64,000 nucleotides of DNA from CAVRXQ01 sp963725215. GTDB taxonomy: Bacteria; Actinomycetota; Acidimicrobiia; Acidimicrobiales; Bog-793. A model generated the notes under the pieces. The model did not search any database. It worked only from the letters and a program-made list of their open reading frames with translations, and was not told where the DNA came from. Below are positions 1 through 8,289 of the stretch, piece by piece. The position numbers and the translations under genes were made by a program. How positions within the stretch are numbered: the stretch's first letter is position 1; each line of letters starts with the position of its first letter. The stretch lies in assembly GCA_963725215.1 (NCBI GenBank), contig CAVRXQ010000004.1, positions 61,743-125,742 of the forward strand, in the 5' to 3' direction.

Positions 1-1
1 C

Positions 2-616
2 GACGCCGACCGCGACGTGATCGACGCCCTCGACCTGTCGATGCTCTCCAACCTCGAAGACGTAGTGGCGCTGGCAACTGAATCCCTCACCAACTACGAC
101 CACGCGCGCGCCCTCGATGGGGCCGAACAGTTCTTCTGGACCTTCTGCGACGACTATCTCGAGCTCGTGAAAAGTCGTGCCTACGGAAACGACGCAGGCG
201 CCCGCTCCGCGCGAAACGCCCTCTCGTTCGCTCTCGACATACAGCTGCGCCTCTTCGCGCCGTTTCTCCCATTCGTGACCGAAGAGACCTGGTCGTGGAG
301 CCACGAAGGCTCGATCCACCTCGCGAGCTGGCCGTCCGCCGGCGAGTTCTCATTCGACCGAGGCGATCAGAGGACCCTTTCCGACGTCGGGAGCGTGCTC
401 GCGGCGATTCGACGCGCGAAGTCCGACGCGAAGACGTCGATGCGCGCACCGGTGAGTCTCGTCGGAGTCTCGGGACCCGACGACGCGATCGCGCGCATCT
501 CGAGCGCCGGCGGTGACCTGAAGGCCGCGGGAGCCGTCGAAGAGCTCGCCCTCGAAGCGCGCGGCGACTCAATCGAAACATCGGTGGTCCTTGCGCCTAA
601 CGAAAAGGCATCGTGA
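2..616 (+). CDS. valS: Valyl-tRNA synthetase, C-terminal part (5' end outside window)
   Basis: The reading frame is already open at base 2, so this is the last ~204 codons of a larger gene. The residues fit the anticodon-binding domain of a class Ia aminoacyl-tRNA synthetase, with the LFAPFLPFVTEETWS segment near residue 84 being typical of ValRS. The protein would charge tRNA-Val in the cytoplasm. The catalytic HIGH and KMSKS motifs are upstream of the window and cannot be seen. No Val-type C-terminal coiled coil is obvious, which is common in shorter actinobacterial forms. The stop codon overlaps the GTG of the next gene (GTGA). Confidence 0.85.
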   Translation, partial: DADRDVIDALDLSMLSNLEDVVALATESLTNYDHARALDGAEQFFWTFCDDYLELVKSRAYGNDAGARSARNALSFALDIQLRLFAPFLPFVTEETWSWSHEGSIHLASWPSAGEFSFDRGDQRTLSDVGSVLAAIRRAKSDAKTSMRAPVSLVGVSGPDDAIARISSAGGDLKAAGAVEELALEARGDSIETSVVLAPNEKAS

Positions 617-1591
617 GTCTCGCCGCGAGCGCCACGGCGACCGAGGCGATCATCGAGACGGTCGACCTCACGAAGATCTATCCGGAATCGGACTTCAAAG
701 CGGTCGATCGGCTCAACCTTTCGGTCGAACGCGGCGAGATCTTCGGTCTCCTCGGTCCGAACGGCGCTGGGAAAACGACGACGGCGGGGATGCTGACGAC
801 ACGGGTCATCCCGACCGCGGGCCGGGCGTTCGTCTCCGGGATCGACGTCGTCGCCCACCCCGCGCTGGCAAAACAGATCATCGGGGTCGTCTCCCAGACG
901 AACACGCTCGACCGGCAGCTGACGGTGTGGGAGAACCTGTACTTCCACGGACGTTTGTTCGGAATGGGCGCCGTACGCTCTCGTCGCACGGCTGATGAAC
1001 TTCTCGAACGATTCCAGCTCTCGCGTTGGGCGAAGGTCTCGGTCTACGCGCTCTCGGGCGGGATGGCGCAGCGTCTCATGGTCGCCCGGTCGATCTTCCA
1101 TCGCCCGGCAGTGCTCTTCTTGGACGAGCCGACCTCCGGGCTCGACCCGCAGAGCCGACTCTCGCTGTGGGACCTTTTGCAGGACCTGAACTCGGACGGA
1201 CAGACCATCGTCCTCATGACCCACTACATGGAAGAGGCCGACCTGCTCTGCCGGCCGCGTCGCGATCATGGATCACGGTCGCTTCCTCGCGCTCGATACG
1301 CCGGCGAACCTGAAACGCAGCGTCGGCGCCAACACGATCGTCACCGTGAAAGCCTCGGGCGACCAGAACGCCCTCGCAGAACTGCTCGAGAGAGAGATCG
1401 AGGGCGTCGCGCGCACCAGGCTCTCGGACTCCGGTCTCGAGCTGCACGTGAGAAGCGGCTCGCACGTCGTCGGCCGCGTCGTCGCCGCCGCGGAGACAAG
1501 CGGTTACGACGTCGCGGATCTCTCGGTCACCGAGCCGAGCCTCGAGACGGTCTTCATCAATCTGACCGGGAGGGAGCTTCGGGACTCATGA
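613..1591 (+). CDS. ABC-2 type exporter ATPase, DrrA-like (frameshifted)
   Basis: This is the nucleotide-binding subunit of a DrrAB-type exporter, which powers drug or lipid efflux. Walker A (GPNGAGKTTT, near residue 50), the signature LSGGMAQRL, Walker B VLFLDEPTSGLD and the H-loop MTHYMEEAD are all present. After LLC (about 1250) the frame breaks. The expected continuation, MDHGRFLALDTPANL and the C-terminal regulatory domain, runs in the +1 frame from about 1256 to a stop at 1591. The local bases tgc-cggc-cgc hold one base too many. The original frame stays open through the scrambled stretch into the permease and creates a false 620-residue fusion. The GTG start overlaps the valS stop, and the true stop overlaps the permease ATG. 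Confidence 0.8.
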
Positions 1592-2475
1592 CGACGGAAT
1601 CGATCGCTATTTCCGGGCGCGTCCCAGTCGCCACGCACCCGACGAGATCGACCTTCGATGCCTCACGTCGCGCTCTCGGCGCGTTGCTGCTGCGGGACCT
1701 CGTCGTTTTGCGAAAGCACATCTTCGAGTTCGTCGTGCGCACGCTGATCCAACCGTTCTTGTTGTGCTTCGTCTTCCTGTATGTCTTCCCGAAGATCGGC
1801 CAAGCCATCGGCGGAAGCTCGCACGGCGCCGCGTCCGAGGTCCCCTTCGCGACGATCCTCGTACCCGGTGTCGTCGGGATTTCGATCATGTTCCAAGGTG
1901 TCCAGTCGGTCGCGTTGTTGTTCGCGCAGGAGTTCGGCTTCACCCGCGAGATCGAAGACCGCGTCCAGGCACCGTGTCCGATCTGGCTCGTCGCGACGGA
2001 AAAGGTCCTCTCAGGGACGATCCAGGGAATCATTTCCGCGGCGATCGTCTTGCCGATCGCCGCGCTCGTTCATGCCTCGGGAGTCGAGGCGCGTATCAAT
2101 CTGCACTGGTGGATCATCGTCACGTTGGTGCCCATCGCATGCATCGCGATGGCATCACTCGGCTTGTTACTCGGAACGGCATTCGAACCGCGCAACATCG
2201 GCCTCATGTTCGGATTCGTCGTGCTGCCGATCACCTTCCTCGGCGGGACGTACTACCCATGGACCCGGCTCGCGCCGATCAAAGTCGGCGGTTGGCATTG
2301 GCTCCAGACGATCGTGCTCATCAACCCGCTCATCTACGTGAACGAAGGCATGCGCGCCGCGTTCACGCTCGCGCCGCACATCCACCTCTACGTGATCTAT
2401 CCGGTGCTCGTCGGCTTCTGCGGGCTCTTTCTCGCGCTCGGACTGCGGAACTTCCGTCGCCGCGTCCTGGCGTAA
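1588..2475 (+). CDS. ABC-2 type exporter permease, DrrB-like
   Basis: This 295-residue integral membrane protein has about six hydrophobic segments, beginning near residues 50-70 (LIQPFLLCFVFLYVFP) and ending at ~270-288. The region GTYYPWTRLAP is typical of the ABC-2 permease family. It forms the export channel with the ATPase encoded just upstream. Its ATG at 1588 overlaps the ATPase stop (ATGA), so the two are translationally coupled. The substrate is unknown; DrrAB-like systems move drugs, antibiotics or lipids. The convergent glycosylase gene ends only 6 bp after this stop. Confidence 0.85.
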   Translation: MTTESIAISGRVPVATHPTRSTFDASRRALGALLLRDLVVLRKHIFEFVVRTLIQPFLLCFVFLYVFPKIGQAIGGSSHGAASEVPFATILVPGVVGISIMFQGVQSVALLFAQEFGFTREIEDRVQAPCPIWLVATEKVLSGTIQGIISAAIVLPIAALVHASGVEARINLHWWIIVTLVPIACIAMASLGLLLGTAFEPRNIGLMFGFVVLPITFLGGTYYPWTRLAPIKVGGWHWLQTIVLINPLIYVNEGMRAAFTLAPHIHLYVIYPVLVGFCGLFLALGLRNFRRRVLA

Positions 2476-2481
2476 GGCGAT

Positions 2482-3147
2482 CTACCGGGTGAGTGCGGAA
2501 TCTGCGGCGTTGGCGTAGATCTCGCAGGCACGCCAGCAATACCAAGCAGCGACCGAGCGGAACGGGCGGAATCTGTCGCCGAGCGGCTCCAGTTCCTTCG
2601 CACTCGGCATCGGGATCTTCCACGCGAGCCCATAGCCGCGGCGCACACCGAAGTCGCCGGTCGGCCAGACGTCTAAGCGGCGGAGCTGGAACATCAAGAA
2701 CATCTCCGCGGTCCACCGGCCGATCCCCCGAACAGAGCTGAGGTAAGAAACGATGTCGTCGTCGCTCGCGCGTCGGAGGCGGCGAGGGTCGAGGTCCACC
2801 GAACCGTCGAGCACTTTGTGCGCGAGATCTCGCAGCGAATCGGCCTTGTTCTTCGAAAGGCCGATCGCGCGCAACTTCGTCGGAGTCAATCTCAAGAGCG
2901 CCTGCGGATCGTTGGGATCCCGCATCGCGGCTATGAGGCGGTTGTGGATCGCGAGTGCGGCCGAGCCGGCGAGCTGTTGGTAGAGGATCGATCGAACGAG
3001 CGCCGCGAAGGCGGAATCGTGCGGGCGCCTGAACCTCGGAAGCCCGGCCGCCTCGACGAGCGTCGCGAGGATCGGGTCCCGATCCGAGAGCTCGATGGCG
3101 CCGAGGCGATGGGTCCGACGGGTCCGTTCGGCGGTGTTGGTACTCAC
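2482..3147 (-). CDS. DNA-3-methyladenine glycosylase II, AlkA-like
   Basis: This 221-residue cytoplasmic base-excision repair enzyme of the HhH-GPD superfamily removes alkylated bases. The helix-hairpin-helix reads SSVRGIGRWTAEMFLMF. The catalytic Asp lies in the segment WPTGDFGVRRG, the usual HhH-GPD position. ILYQQLAGSAA near residue 60 matches the family N-terminal core. The frame is open further upstream, but residues before the GTG at 3147 read across the neighbouring plus-strand gene and look non-coding, so I chose 3147. No iron-sulfur cysteine loop is present, which separates it from MutY and Nth. Confidence 0.85.
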   Translation of the reverse strand: MSTNTAERTRRTHRLGAIELSDRDPILATLVEAAGLPRFRRPHDSAFAALVRSILYQQLAGSAALAIHNRLIAAMRDPNDPQALLRLTPTKLRAIGLSKNKADSLRDLAHKVLDGSVDLDPRRLRRASDDDIVSYLSSVRGIGRWTAEMFLMFQLRRLDVWPTGDFGVRRGYGLAWKIPMPSAKELEPLGDRFRPFRSVAAWYCWRACEIYANAADSALTR

Positions 3148-3210
3148 CGGGCCATTCTGACGCCCATGTGTTCGGCCGCAGGCGGCCGAAAGCGGTGCGA
3201 TGATCAGCGC

Positions 3211-3555
3211 ATGGTCGAGATGACACGCGACCGGTTCGAGGAACTCGTCGCCGACGCCCTCGACGGCATCCCACCCGAGCTCGGCAAGGAAATGGAGAAC
3301 GTGTCGGTGATCGTCGACGCGTACGCGCCGGCGGGGAGGCTCTTCGGGCTGTACGAAGGCGTTCCCCTCACCCGCCGAGGCATTGGCTACTCCGCGGTGA
3401 TGCCCGATCGCATCACCATATTTATGCGCAGCATCTGCGCCGCCTGCCGTTCCGAGACTGAGATCGTCGCCGCGGTAAGAAAGACCGTGATCCACGAGGT
3501 CGCGCACCATTTCGGAATCGACGACGCGAGGCTCTCAGAACTCGGCTGGGGCTGA
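3211..3555 (+). CDS. Small zincin-like metallopeptidase family protein (DUF1025-type)
   Basis: The protein is 114 residues, close to the usual ~115-120 of this family of tiny putative zinc peptidases. The C-terminal half holds the HExxH-type motif VIHEVAHHFGIDD, with a downstream Asp. The N-terminal FEELVADALDGIPPELGKEMENVSV is the standard family opening. It has no signal peptide and is likely cytoplasmic. The start at ATG 3211 gives the expected N-terminus; ATG 3220 is an alternative. It is divergent from the AlkA-like gene with ~60 bp between. Its physiological substrate is unknown. Confidence 0.85.
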   Translation: MVEMTRDRFEELVADALDGIPPELGKEMENVSVIVDAYAPAGRLFGLYEGVPLTRRGIGYSAVMPDRITIFMRSICAACRSETEIVAAVRKTVIHEVAHHFGIDDARLSELGWG

Positions 3556-3725
3556 ACGCCGAACACCGGGGACGAGGCAAACCCCCGCCGGCGGCCCTGC
3601 GGCGATCCCCGAGAATCGGAGCATCTTGCAAATGCGCCGAAGCGCCCTCGCGCTCGGTGACGACTCTCAGCGCACGTTCAGGACCAGCCCATCCCGATCC
3701 AACAGGCGTCGGTGATGCTTTTCGT

Positions 3726-5114
3726 ATGTCCGCCGCTCCGATGCGTGTCAAACGAAAGCCGGCCGCGTCGCGCTCGCACGTCGAGACCGTCTCGCTACGG
3801 ACTCGGCACGAGCGGCGCTTGAGCGTCGCGTCGACGGTCTTCGGCCTCGGACTCGGTGCGGTGCTCGCGCTCTCGTGGTCCGGAGAATCCGTGAGCTCAC
3901 TCTCGGCCCCGGGCGGCACGGACTTGTTGATCGGTCGCGTCGCCGGCTTCCTCGCCGCGTACTTGATGCTCGTGATGGTCGTGCTGATGGCACGGATCCC
4001 AGCGCTCGAGCGCGCCGCGGGACAAGACCGCCTCACCCGCTGGCACCGGACGATCGGCGGATGGCCGATCGTGCTCGTCGCGGCCCACGGCGTCTTCATC
4101 ACCTTCGGATACGCGGCGACCGTGCGCGCCGGCGTCCTGCACCAGTTTTGGACGTTGATCCGCTCGTACCCTGACGTGCTGTCCGCGACCGTCGCCTTCG
4201 GCCTGCTGGTCCTCGTCGGGGCGGTTTCGATCCGCCAGATCAGGCGTCGGATCGCCTACGAGAGCTGGTGGGCGACACACCTCTACGTGTACCTCGCGCT
4301 CGGGCTGGCGTTCGCGCACCAGATCCGCACCGGGGCGGCGTTCATCGGCCACCCGCTCGTCCGATCGCTGTGGGAGGTCGTGTGGGGCACCGCGGCGGGA
4401 TGCGTGGTGGTTTTCCGCCTCGGCCTGCCTACCTGGCGTTCGCTCTACCACCGCCTTCGAGTCGTCGAGATCCGGCCCGAAGCGCCGGGGGTGTACTCCG
4501 TCGTTCTTCGCGGCCAGCATCTCGAGCGGCTCCGCGTCGAAGGCGGCCAGTTCTTCCAGTGGCGGTTTCTCGTCCCCGGACTGTGGTGGCACGCGCACCC
4601 GTATTCGCTCTCGGCCTTGCCGCAACCCCCGTACCTGCGCCTCACGGTGCGGGAGACGGGCGACCACTCAAAAGAGATCGCCCGGCTGCACAACGGAACG
4701 CGCGTCGCGATCGAAGGCCCCTACGGTCGCTTCACGGCGACGCGGCGCTCGAGCGAGCAGGTGCTGCTCGTCGCGGCCGGGGTCGGGGTGACTCCGATCC
4801 GGGCGATCCTCGAAGAGCTCCCCCGCGACGTCGACGTCCACGTCATCTTGCGAGCGTCGACCGAGAGCGATCTCGTTTTTCGCGATGAGGTTGGACGGCT
4901 CGTCGCGGACCGCCGGGGTCGGCTCGACGAAGTCATCGGACCGCGCGATCGCGTGCCCGTCGGAGCGCGTGAGTTACACCGGCTCGTCCCCGACATCGCG
5001 GGGCGCGATGTCTACGTCTGCGGACCGAGCGAATTCTCCGCTCGAATCAGCTCCGCCGCGCGCCGACTCGGAGTGCCGGAGTCGAGGATCCACGATGAAG
5101 CCTTCGCCTTCTAG
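3726..5114 (+). CDS. Ferric reductase-like transmembrane flavocytochrome (cyt b / FAD / NAD domains)
   Basis: From ATG 3726 the protein has 462 residues. The N-terminal half has about six membrane segments with paired histidines suited to binding haem (RWH ~107, AAHG ~121, THLY ~185, AHQ ~198). The C-terminal half is a ferredoxin-NADP reductase module with the FAD motif HPYSLSA (~291), a nucleotide-binding GVGVTPIRAIL (~352) and CGP (~431). It should pass electrons from cytosolic NAD(P)H through haem to the outer face. It heads an operon with an FMN-binding protein and its flavin transferase, so the likely acceptor is covalent FMN. GTG 3657 or ATG 3741 are other possible starts. Confidence 0.85.
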   Translation: MSAAPMRVKRKPAASRSHVETVSLRTRHERRLSVASTVFGLGLGAVLALSWSGESVSSLSAPGGTDLLIGRVAGFLAAYLMLVMVVLMARIPALERAAGQDRLTRWHRTIGGWPIVLVAAHGVFITFGYAATVRAGVLHQFWTLIRSYPDVLSATVAFGLLVLVGAVSIRQIRRRIAYESWWATHLYVYLALGLAFAHQIRTGAAFIGHPLVRSLWEVVWGTAAGCVVVFRLGLPTWRSLYHRLRVVEIRPEAPGVYSVVLRGQHLERLRVEGGQFFQWRFLVPGLWWHAHPYSLSALPQPPYLRLTVRETGDHSKEIARLHNGTRVAIEGPYGRFTATRRSSEQVLLVAAGVGVTPIRAILEELPRDVDVHVILRASTESDLVFRDEVGRLVADRRGRLDEVIGPRDRVPVGARELHRLVPDIAGRDVYVCGPSEFSARISSAARRLGVPESRIHDEAFAF

Positions 5115-5679
5115 CGGATCGCGACGGGACACCTCGGGTGCGAGAGGTGGACGTCGGCCGCGGCGCGCGCCGTTCGTCATCGCAGGGACGGCGGCGGGTC
5201 TTGGGTTGATCCTCTCGTTCCACACAAAACCTGTCACGGTGAACCTCGGCACGGCATCGAGCTCGGCCGGCGCGAAAAGCGCCAGCCGGTCGAGCTCCTC
5301 GTCGAGTTCACCCCCTTCGACCTCGGCGGGGGGTTCCAAGAAGAACTCTTCGACGTCTTCGTCCAAATCCTCTGCCAACACCACCTCGTCCGGCACCGGC
5401 ACCCGCAGCGCGGTGGGTTCGGCGGAGAACTATTACTACGGCGTCATCTCGGTGAAAGTCACCGCTAGTGGCTCGCACATCACGAACGTCTCGGTCGCGT
5501 CGCTCAACGACGGCGGAAACTTCCGCTCGGTCTCCATCGACCAGGCGTCGATTCCGACCCTCGAGCAAGAGGCCGCCCGCGCGCAGAGCGCGAACATCCA
5601 AGCCGTGTCGGGGGCGACGTACACGAGCGCTGGATTTGTGCAATCGCTCGAGAGCGCCTTGAAAAAGCTCGGGCTCTAA
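5095..5679 (+). CDS. Secreted/anchored FMN-binding domain protein
   Basis: This 194-residue protein has a basic N-terminus, one hydrophobic segment (APFVIAGTAAGLGLILSF, ~24-41), a ~65-residue Ser/Thr/Gly-rich linker and a C-terminal FMN-binding domain. The motif SGATYTSAGF near the C-terminus is the ApbE target site, where FMN is attached to a Thr through a phosphoester. That places the flavin outside the membrane. The gene overlaps the end of the ferric reductase gene by 20 bp and is followed directly by apbE, so electron donor, carrier and maturase are encoded together. The low-complexity linker probably lets the flavin domain reach across the cell wall. Confidence 0.85.
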   Translation: MKPSPSSGSRRDTSGARGGRRPRRAPFVIAGTAAGLGLILSFHTKPVTVNLGTASSSAGAKSASRSSSSSSSPPSTSAGGSKKNSSTSSSKSSANTTSSGTGTRSAVGSAENYYYGVISVKVTASGSHITNVSVASLNDGGNFRSVSIDQASIPTLEQEAARAQSANIQAVSGATYTSAGFVQSLESALKKLGL

Positions 5680-6467
5680 TGTCGATGGACATCGCCATCG
5701 AGGCTGAACAACCGCGCACCGTCCGCGCGTTCGAGCACGTGATGGGCACCGTCGTCACGATCGAAGTACCCCTTCACGATCCAGGGCGTGAACAGGCGCT
5801 CCACCTTGCAGTCGCGAGGTCGCGAGCGATGCTTCACCGGGTGGACTCGGTATTCAGCCTCTGGAAACCCGAGAGCCCGATGAGTCGGCTTCGAAGAGGA
5901 GAACTCGACCTCGACGTGGCGCCGAGGGAGATCGCCGAGGTCCTCGCGCTCTGTGAGCGGGCGCGCGAGTTGACCGACGGCTGGTACGACGCACGCGCAG
6001 TGCCTGGGGGCATCGATCCGACCGGTCTTGTGAAGGGCTGGGGCACGAAGCGCGCGAAGGACGTCATCGTCGATGCGGGCTTTTCCGATGTCTTGGTGAA
6101 CGCGGGTGGCGACGTCGCGGCTTCGGGAGGGCCGAGACCCGGCGAGTCCTGGCGGGTCGGGATCCGCCATCCGGCCGATCCGTTCGCCCTCGCCGGCGTC
6201 GTTGAAGGCGCGGCTGCGATCGCCACCTCGGGCACCTACGAGCGCGGTGCCCACCTCTACAACCCGCGTGAAGGGCGATTCACCGCCGGCTTCGTCTCCG
6301 CGACCGTCGTCGGTGACGACCTCGCCCTCGCCGACGCGCTGGCAACCGGGCTGTGCGTCGCCGGTCCGGACGGCCTCGCCTTCCTCGATGCTGCTCCGGA
6401 TTTCGAGGGATTCGGCATCGACGCAGATGGACTGATCATGACGAGCGCCTCGTTCGCGTTCTCCTGA
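5679..6467 (+). CDS. apbE: FAD:protein FMN transferase (ApbE)
   Basis: This flavin transferase uses FAD to attach FMN covalently to a Thr of partner proteins. The conserved blocks GIDPTGLVKGW (~107), VLVNAGGDV (~130) and IATSGTYERG (~175) match the family. No clear lipoprotein signal is visible, unlike Gram-negative ApbE, so an intracellular or cryptic export route is possible. The stop and start share bases (TAATG) with the upstream FMN-binding gene, whose SGAT motif is the obvious substrate. ATG 5685 is an alternative start. At 262 residues it is slightly short for the family but complete. Confidence 0.9.
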   Translation: MSMDIAIEAEQPRTVRAFEHVMGTVVTIEVPLHDPGREQALHLAVARSRAMLHRVDSVFSLWKPESPMSRLRRGELDLDVAPREIAEVLALCERARELTDGWYDARAVPGGIDPTGLVKGWGTKRAKDVIVDAGFSDVLVNAGGDVAASGGPRPGESWRVGIRHPADPFALAGVVEGAAAIATSGTYERGAHLYNPREGRFTAGFVSATVVGDDLALADALATGLCVAGPDGLAFLDAAPDFEGFGIDADGLIMTSASFAFS

Positions 6468-6494
6468 GCGAGGGGCGCGACGGCCCCGCGAGGG

Positions 6495-7454
6495 TCAAAC
6501 ACCGAAGTACCGCTCGACAGCTCGCGCGACGCCGAGAGCGATCGCGTGTTGACCGGACACGCTGGCGGCGATCGTCGCCTCGAAAGGGTCGGTGATGAAC
6601 AGCGGCTCGATGAGTGCCCCCGGCATCTCGCTAGGCGTCGTGAAATAGCCCGACATCGATGGGCCGAGGAGCAGCAGGTGGTTGTAGTTCAGCGCATCGC
6701 GCGCGTACGCCGAATCGGAACCTGACGCCGGTTGGACGTACGAGCCGAGCGTGGCGTCGGTCTCGACACCGATGTCCGGGATCTGCCAGCCGTTCGAGTT
6801 GAGCTCTTGGAGGACGTCGCGTTGGACGAAGGTCGCGAGCTGGAGGCTCTTTTTCCAAAAAGGACGGGCGCGGTCGTACGCGGTCAGGGATCCCGCGGCG
6901 GACGACGATGCCGCGTCGAAGTAGATCCCGACTAGTGCCTGCGCGTGGGCGCGGTTCGCGCACACGTCGCGCGCCGCGACGTCGTCGTGTGCCCCTTTCA
7001 AAGTAAGCACTCCGCCGCTCGCCTCTTGAGAGTTCAGCCGCACGACGCTCGATTGGCGCGTCCTCGACACGACGACGCGGAATCCATCTGCGCGAAGGAT
7101 CTTCGCCGCGTCGAGCTCGACCGCGAGGCTCTCGGTCGACTCGTAGATGGTGGCGCCGCCCTCGGTCGTTCCGACTGCACCGGGATCGATCCCGCCGTGT
7201 CCTGCGTCCAAGAACACGGTGTGGTGTCGGTTCCCGCTCGCCGGCGCGTACGAGACGCACGCACCCGGGCTGAACGCACTCGGATCGATCGCGTATGTCG
7301 AACCCGCACCGCCGCTCGGGTGACTGCGCAGCGCGACCACCGCGACGACAACAATCAACACCGGGATCAGAAGCACGGTCATCCGCGGGCGGCGGCGGTA
7401 TCTCGATCGCGCTGGCACGTCCGCGACTCCTGTCGGCACGATGCCTGCTGGCAC
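6495..7454 (-). CDS. N-acetylmuramoyl-L-alanine amidase (Amidase_3) with altered zinc site
   Basis: This ~319-residue peptidoglycan hydrolase has an N-terminal membrane segment (MTVLLIPVLIVVVAVVAL, after a basic RYRRRPR stretch) and an extracellular Amidase_3 domain. The first zinc His is in VFLDAGHGGIDPGAVG, the Glu ligand in YESTESLAVEL, and the catalytic Glu in LIEPLFITDPFEA. The third ligand, normally His in a SIHxN motif, appears as Tyr in LVGIYFDAAS, so zinc binding may differ or be lost. The start is uncertain: GTG 7454 gives a basic N-terminus before the anchor, and ATG 7382 begins at the anchor itself. It converges with apbE. Confidence 0.75.
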   Translation of the reverse strand: MPAGIVPTGVADVPARSRYRRRPRMTVLLIPVLIVVVAVVALRSHPSGGAGSTYAIDPSAFSPGACVSYAPASGNRHHTVFLDAGHGGIDPGAVGTTEGGATIYESTESLAVELDAAKILRADGFRVVVSRTRQSSVVRLNSQEASGGVLTLKGAHDDVAARDVCANRAHAQALVGIYFDAASSSAAGSLTAYDRARPFWKKSLQLATFVQRDVLQELNSNGWQIPDIGVETDATLGSYVQPASGSDSAYARDALNYNHLLLLGPSMSGYFTTPSEMPGALIEPLFITDPFEATIAASVSGQHAIALGVARAVERYFGV

Positions 7455-7617
7455 CGGTCTGACGGTATCGGCTCTGCAGGATGTGTTGGCGTCATCTCTC
7501 TTCGTACATCGACGAGCATTCCTGAGTGTCCGCTGTTGGAGGCGACGTCCTCTTCGACCGCGAACTCCCTCGTCGGAGAGCACTTCTCACAGAACGCCAG
7601 GCACGGAGCTCAACAAC

Positions 7618-8158
7618 TCAGCGGAGGTGCCGCCCAAAGCCCCCGAACGAACACGTCCGCGAAGCCGATTGGAACACCGGGTTGTTCGGGTTGAAACCAC
7701 CGCCGCCAGCGCCCCTATGTAACTCGAGGACACCGCTCCCCGAAGGATCCGGGAAATCTGTCACCCCATCGCGCGCGCATGCACTTTGCGAACTTCAGCA
7801 TTCGCGTCAGCTGCGCCGCGCGCTGAGCTGGGCTGATCGAGATCCCGAGCACCGAACGACAAGCGTTGAACGCCGTCTGGAATCGAGGATTGCTGGGATT
7901 GAGATCGGAACTCGACCCCAACGTGATTTGAGCGGGACCTGCGGCAGACGGTTCGGGGAAGTCTGAGATACCGTGCGCCCGCATGCACAGCGAGAAGCCG
8001 AGCGCGCTGTGCTGATACTTCGACGCCGTCGTTCGCGGCGTCTTCGCCGGCGACTTGATGCTCGCCACTCCCGGAACCGAGGGACCGCTCGTACACGCCG
8101 CGAGCAGCGTCCCGATCGCGACCACCTCAATCGCGACGAGGGACCAACGCAAGAACAT
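7618..8158 (-). CDS. Small Cys-containing lipoprotein, CMRxHG/FPDP type (frameshifted)
   Basis: ATG 8158 starts a lipoprotein signal ending in LLAAC. The mature part carries one SLCMRAHGISDFPEP unit, a FQTAFNACRSVLG block and then a second unit, FAKCMRA. At about 7770-7777, inside a CGCGCGCG run, one extra base breaks the frame. In the next frame the family pattern resumes as GVTDFPDPSGSGVLEL, then NPNNPVFQSASRTCSFGG, to a stop at 7618. Left uncorrected, the original frame ends at 7715. Such proteins occur near ABC exporters in actinobacteria, but their function is unknown. It is the last gene of the MacAB-like operon. Confidence 0.65.
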
Positions 8159-8289
8159 GCCCCCTAATCGGTCAGGATCCGCCCGACGATGGCCCCCTCT
8201 GGTCACGGGACAGCGCCGAAGGCGTTGAAGTACGACTGACAATCTCGCATCTCCCGCCGGCGGGCGAGGAGCTTGTGGTGATCCCGCTG

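Noticed and set aside
367..1269. Long minus-strand open frames opposite valS/ABC genes, and many others like it
   Set aside because: They are Arg-rich shadows of GC-rich genes on the other strand with no family resemblance and no SD.
613..2475. A single fused ABC ATPase-permease protein
   Set aside because: The middle ~110 residues are Arg-rich nonsense in frame, while the adjacent frame gives the expected ATPase C-terminus and a stop overlapping the permease ATG.
6468..6494. Hairpin terminator between apbE and the amidase gene
   Set aside because: The GGGGC/GCCCC arms are only 5 bp and no T-tract follows; too weak to report as a terminator.
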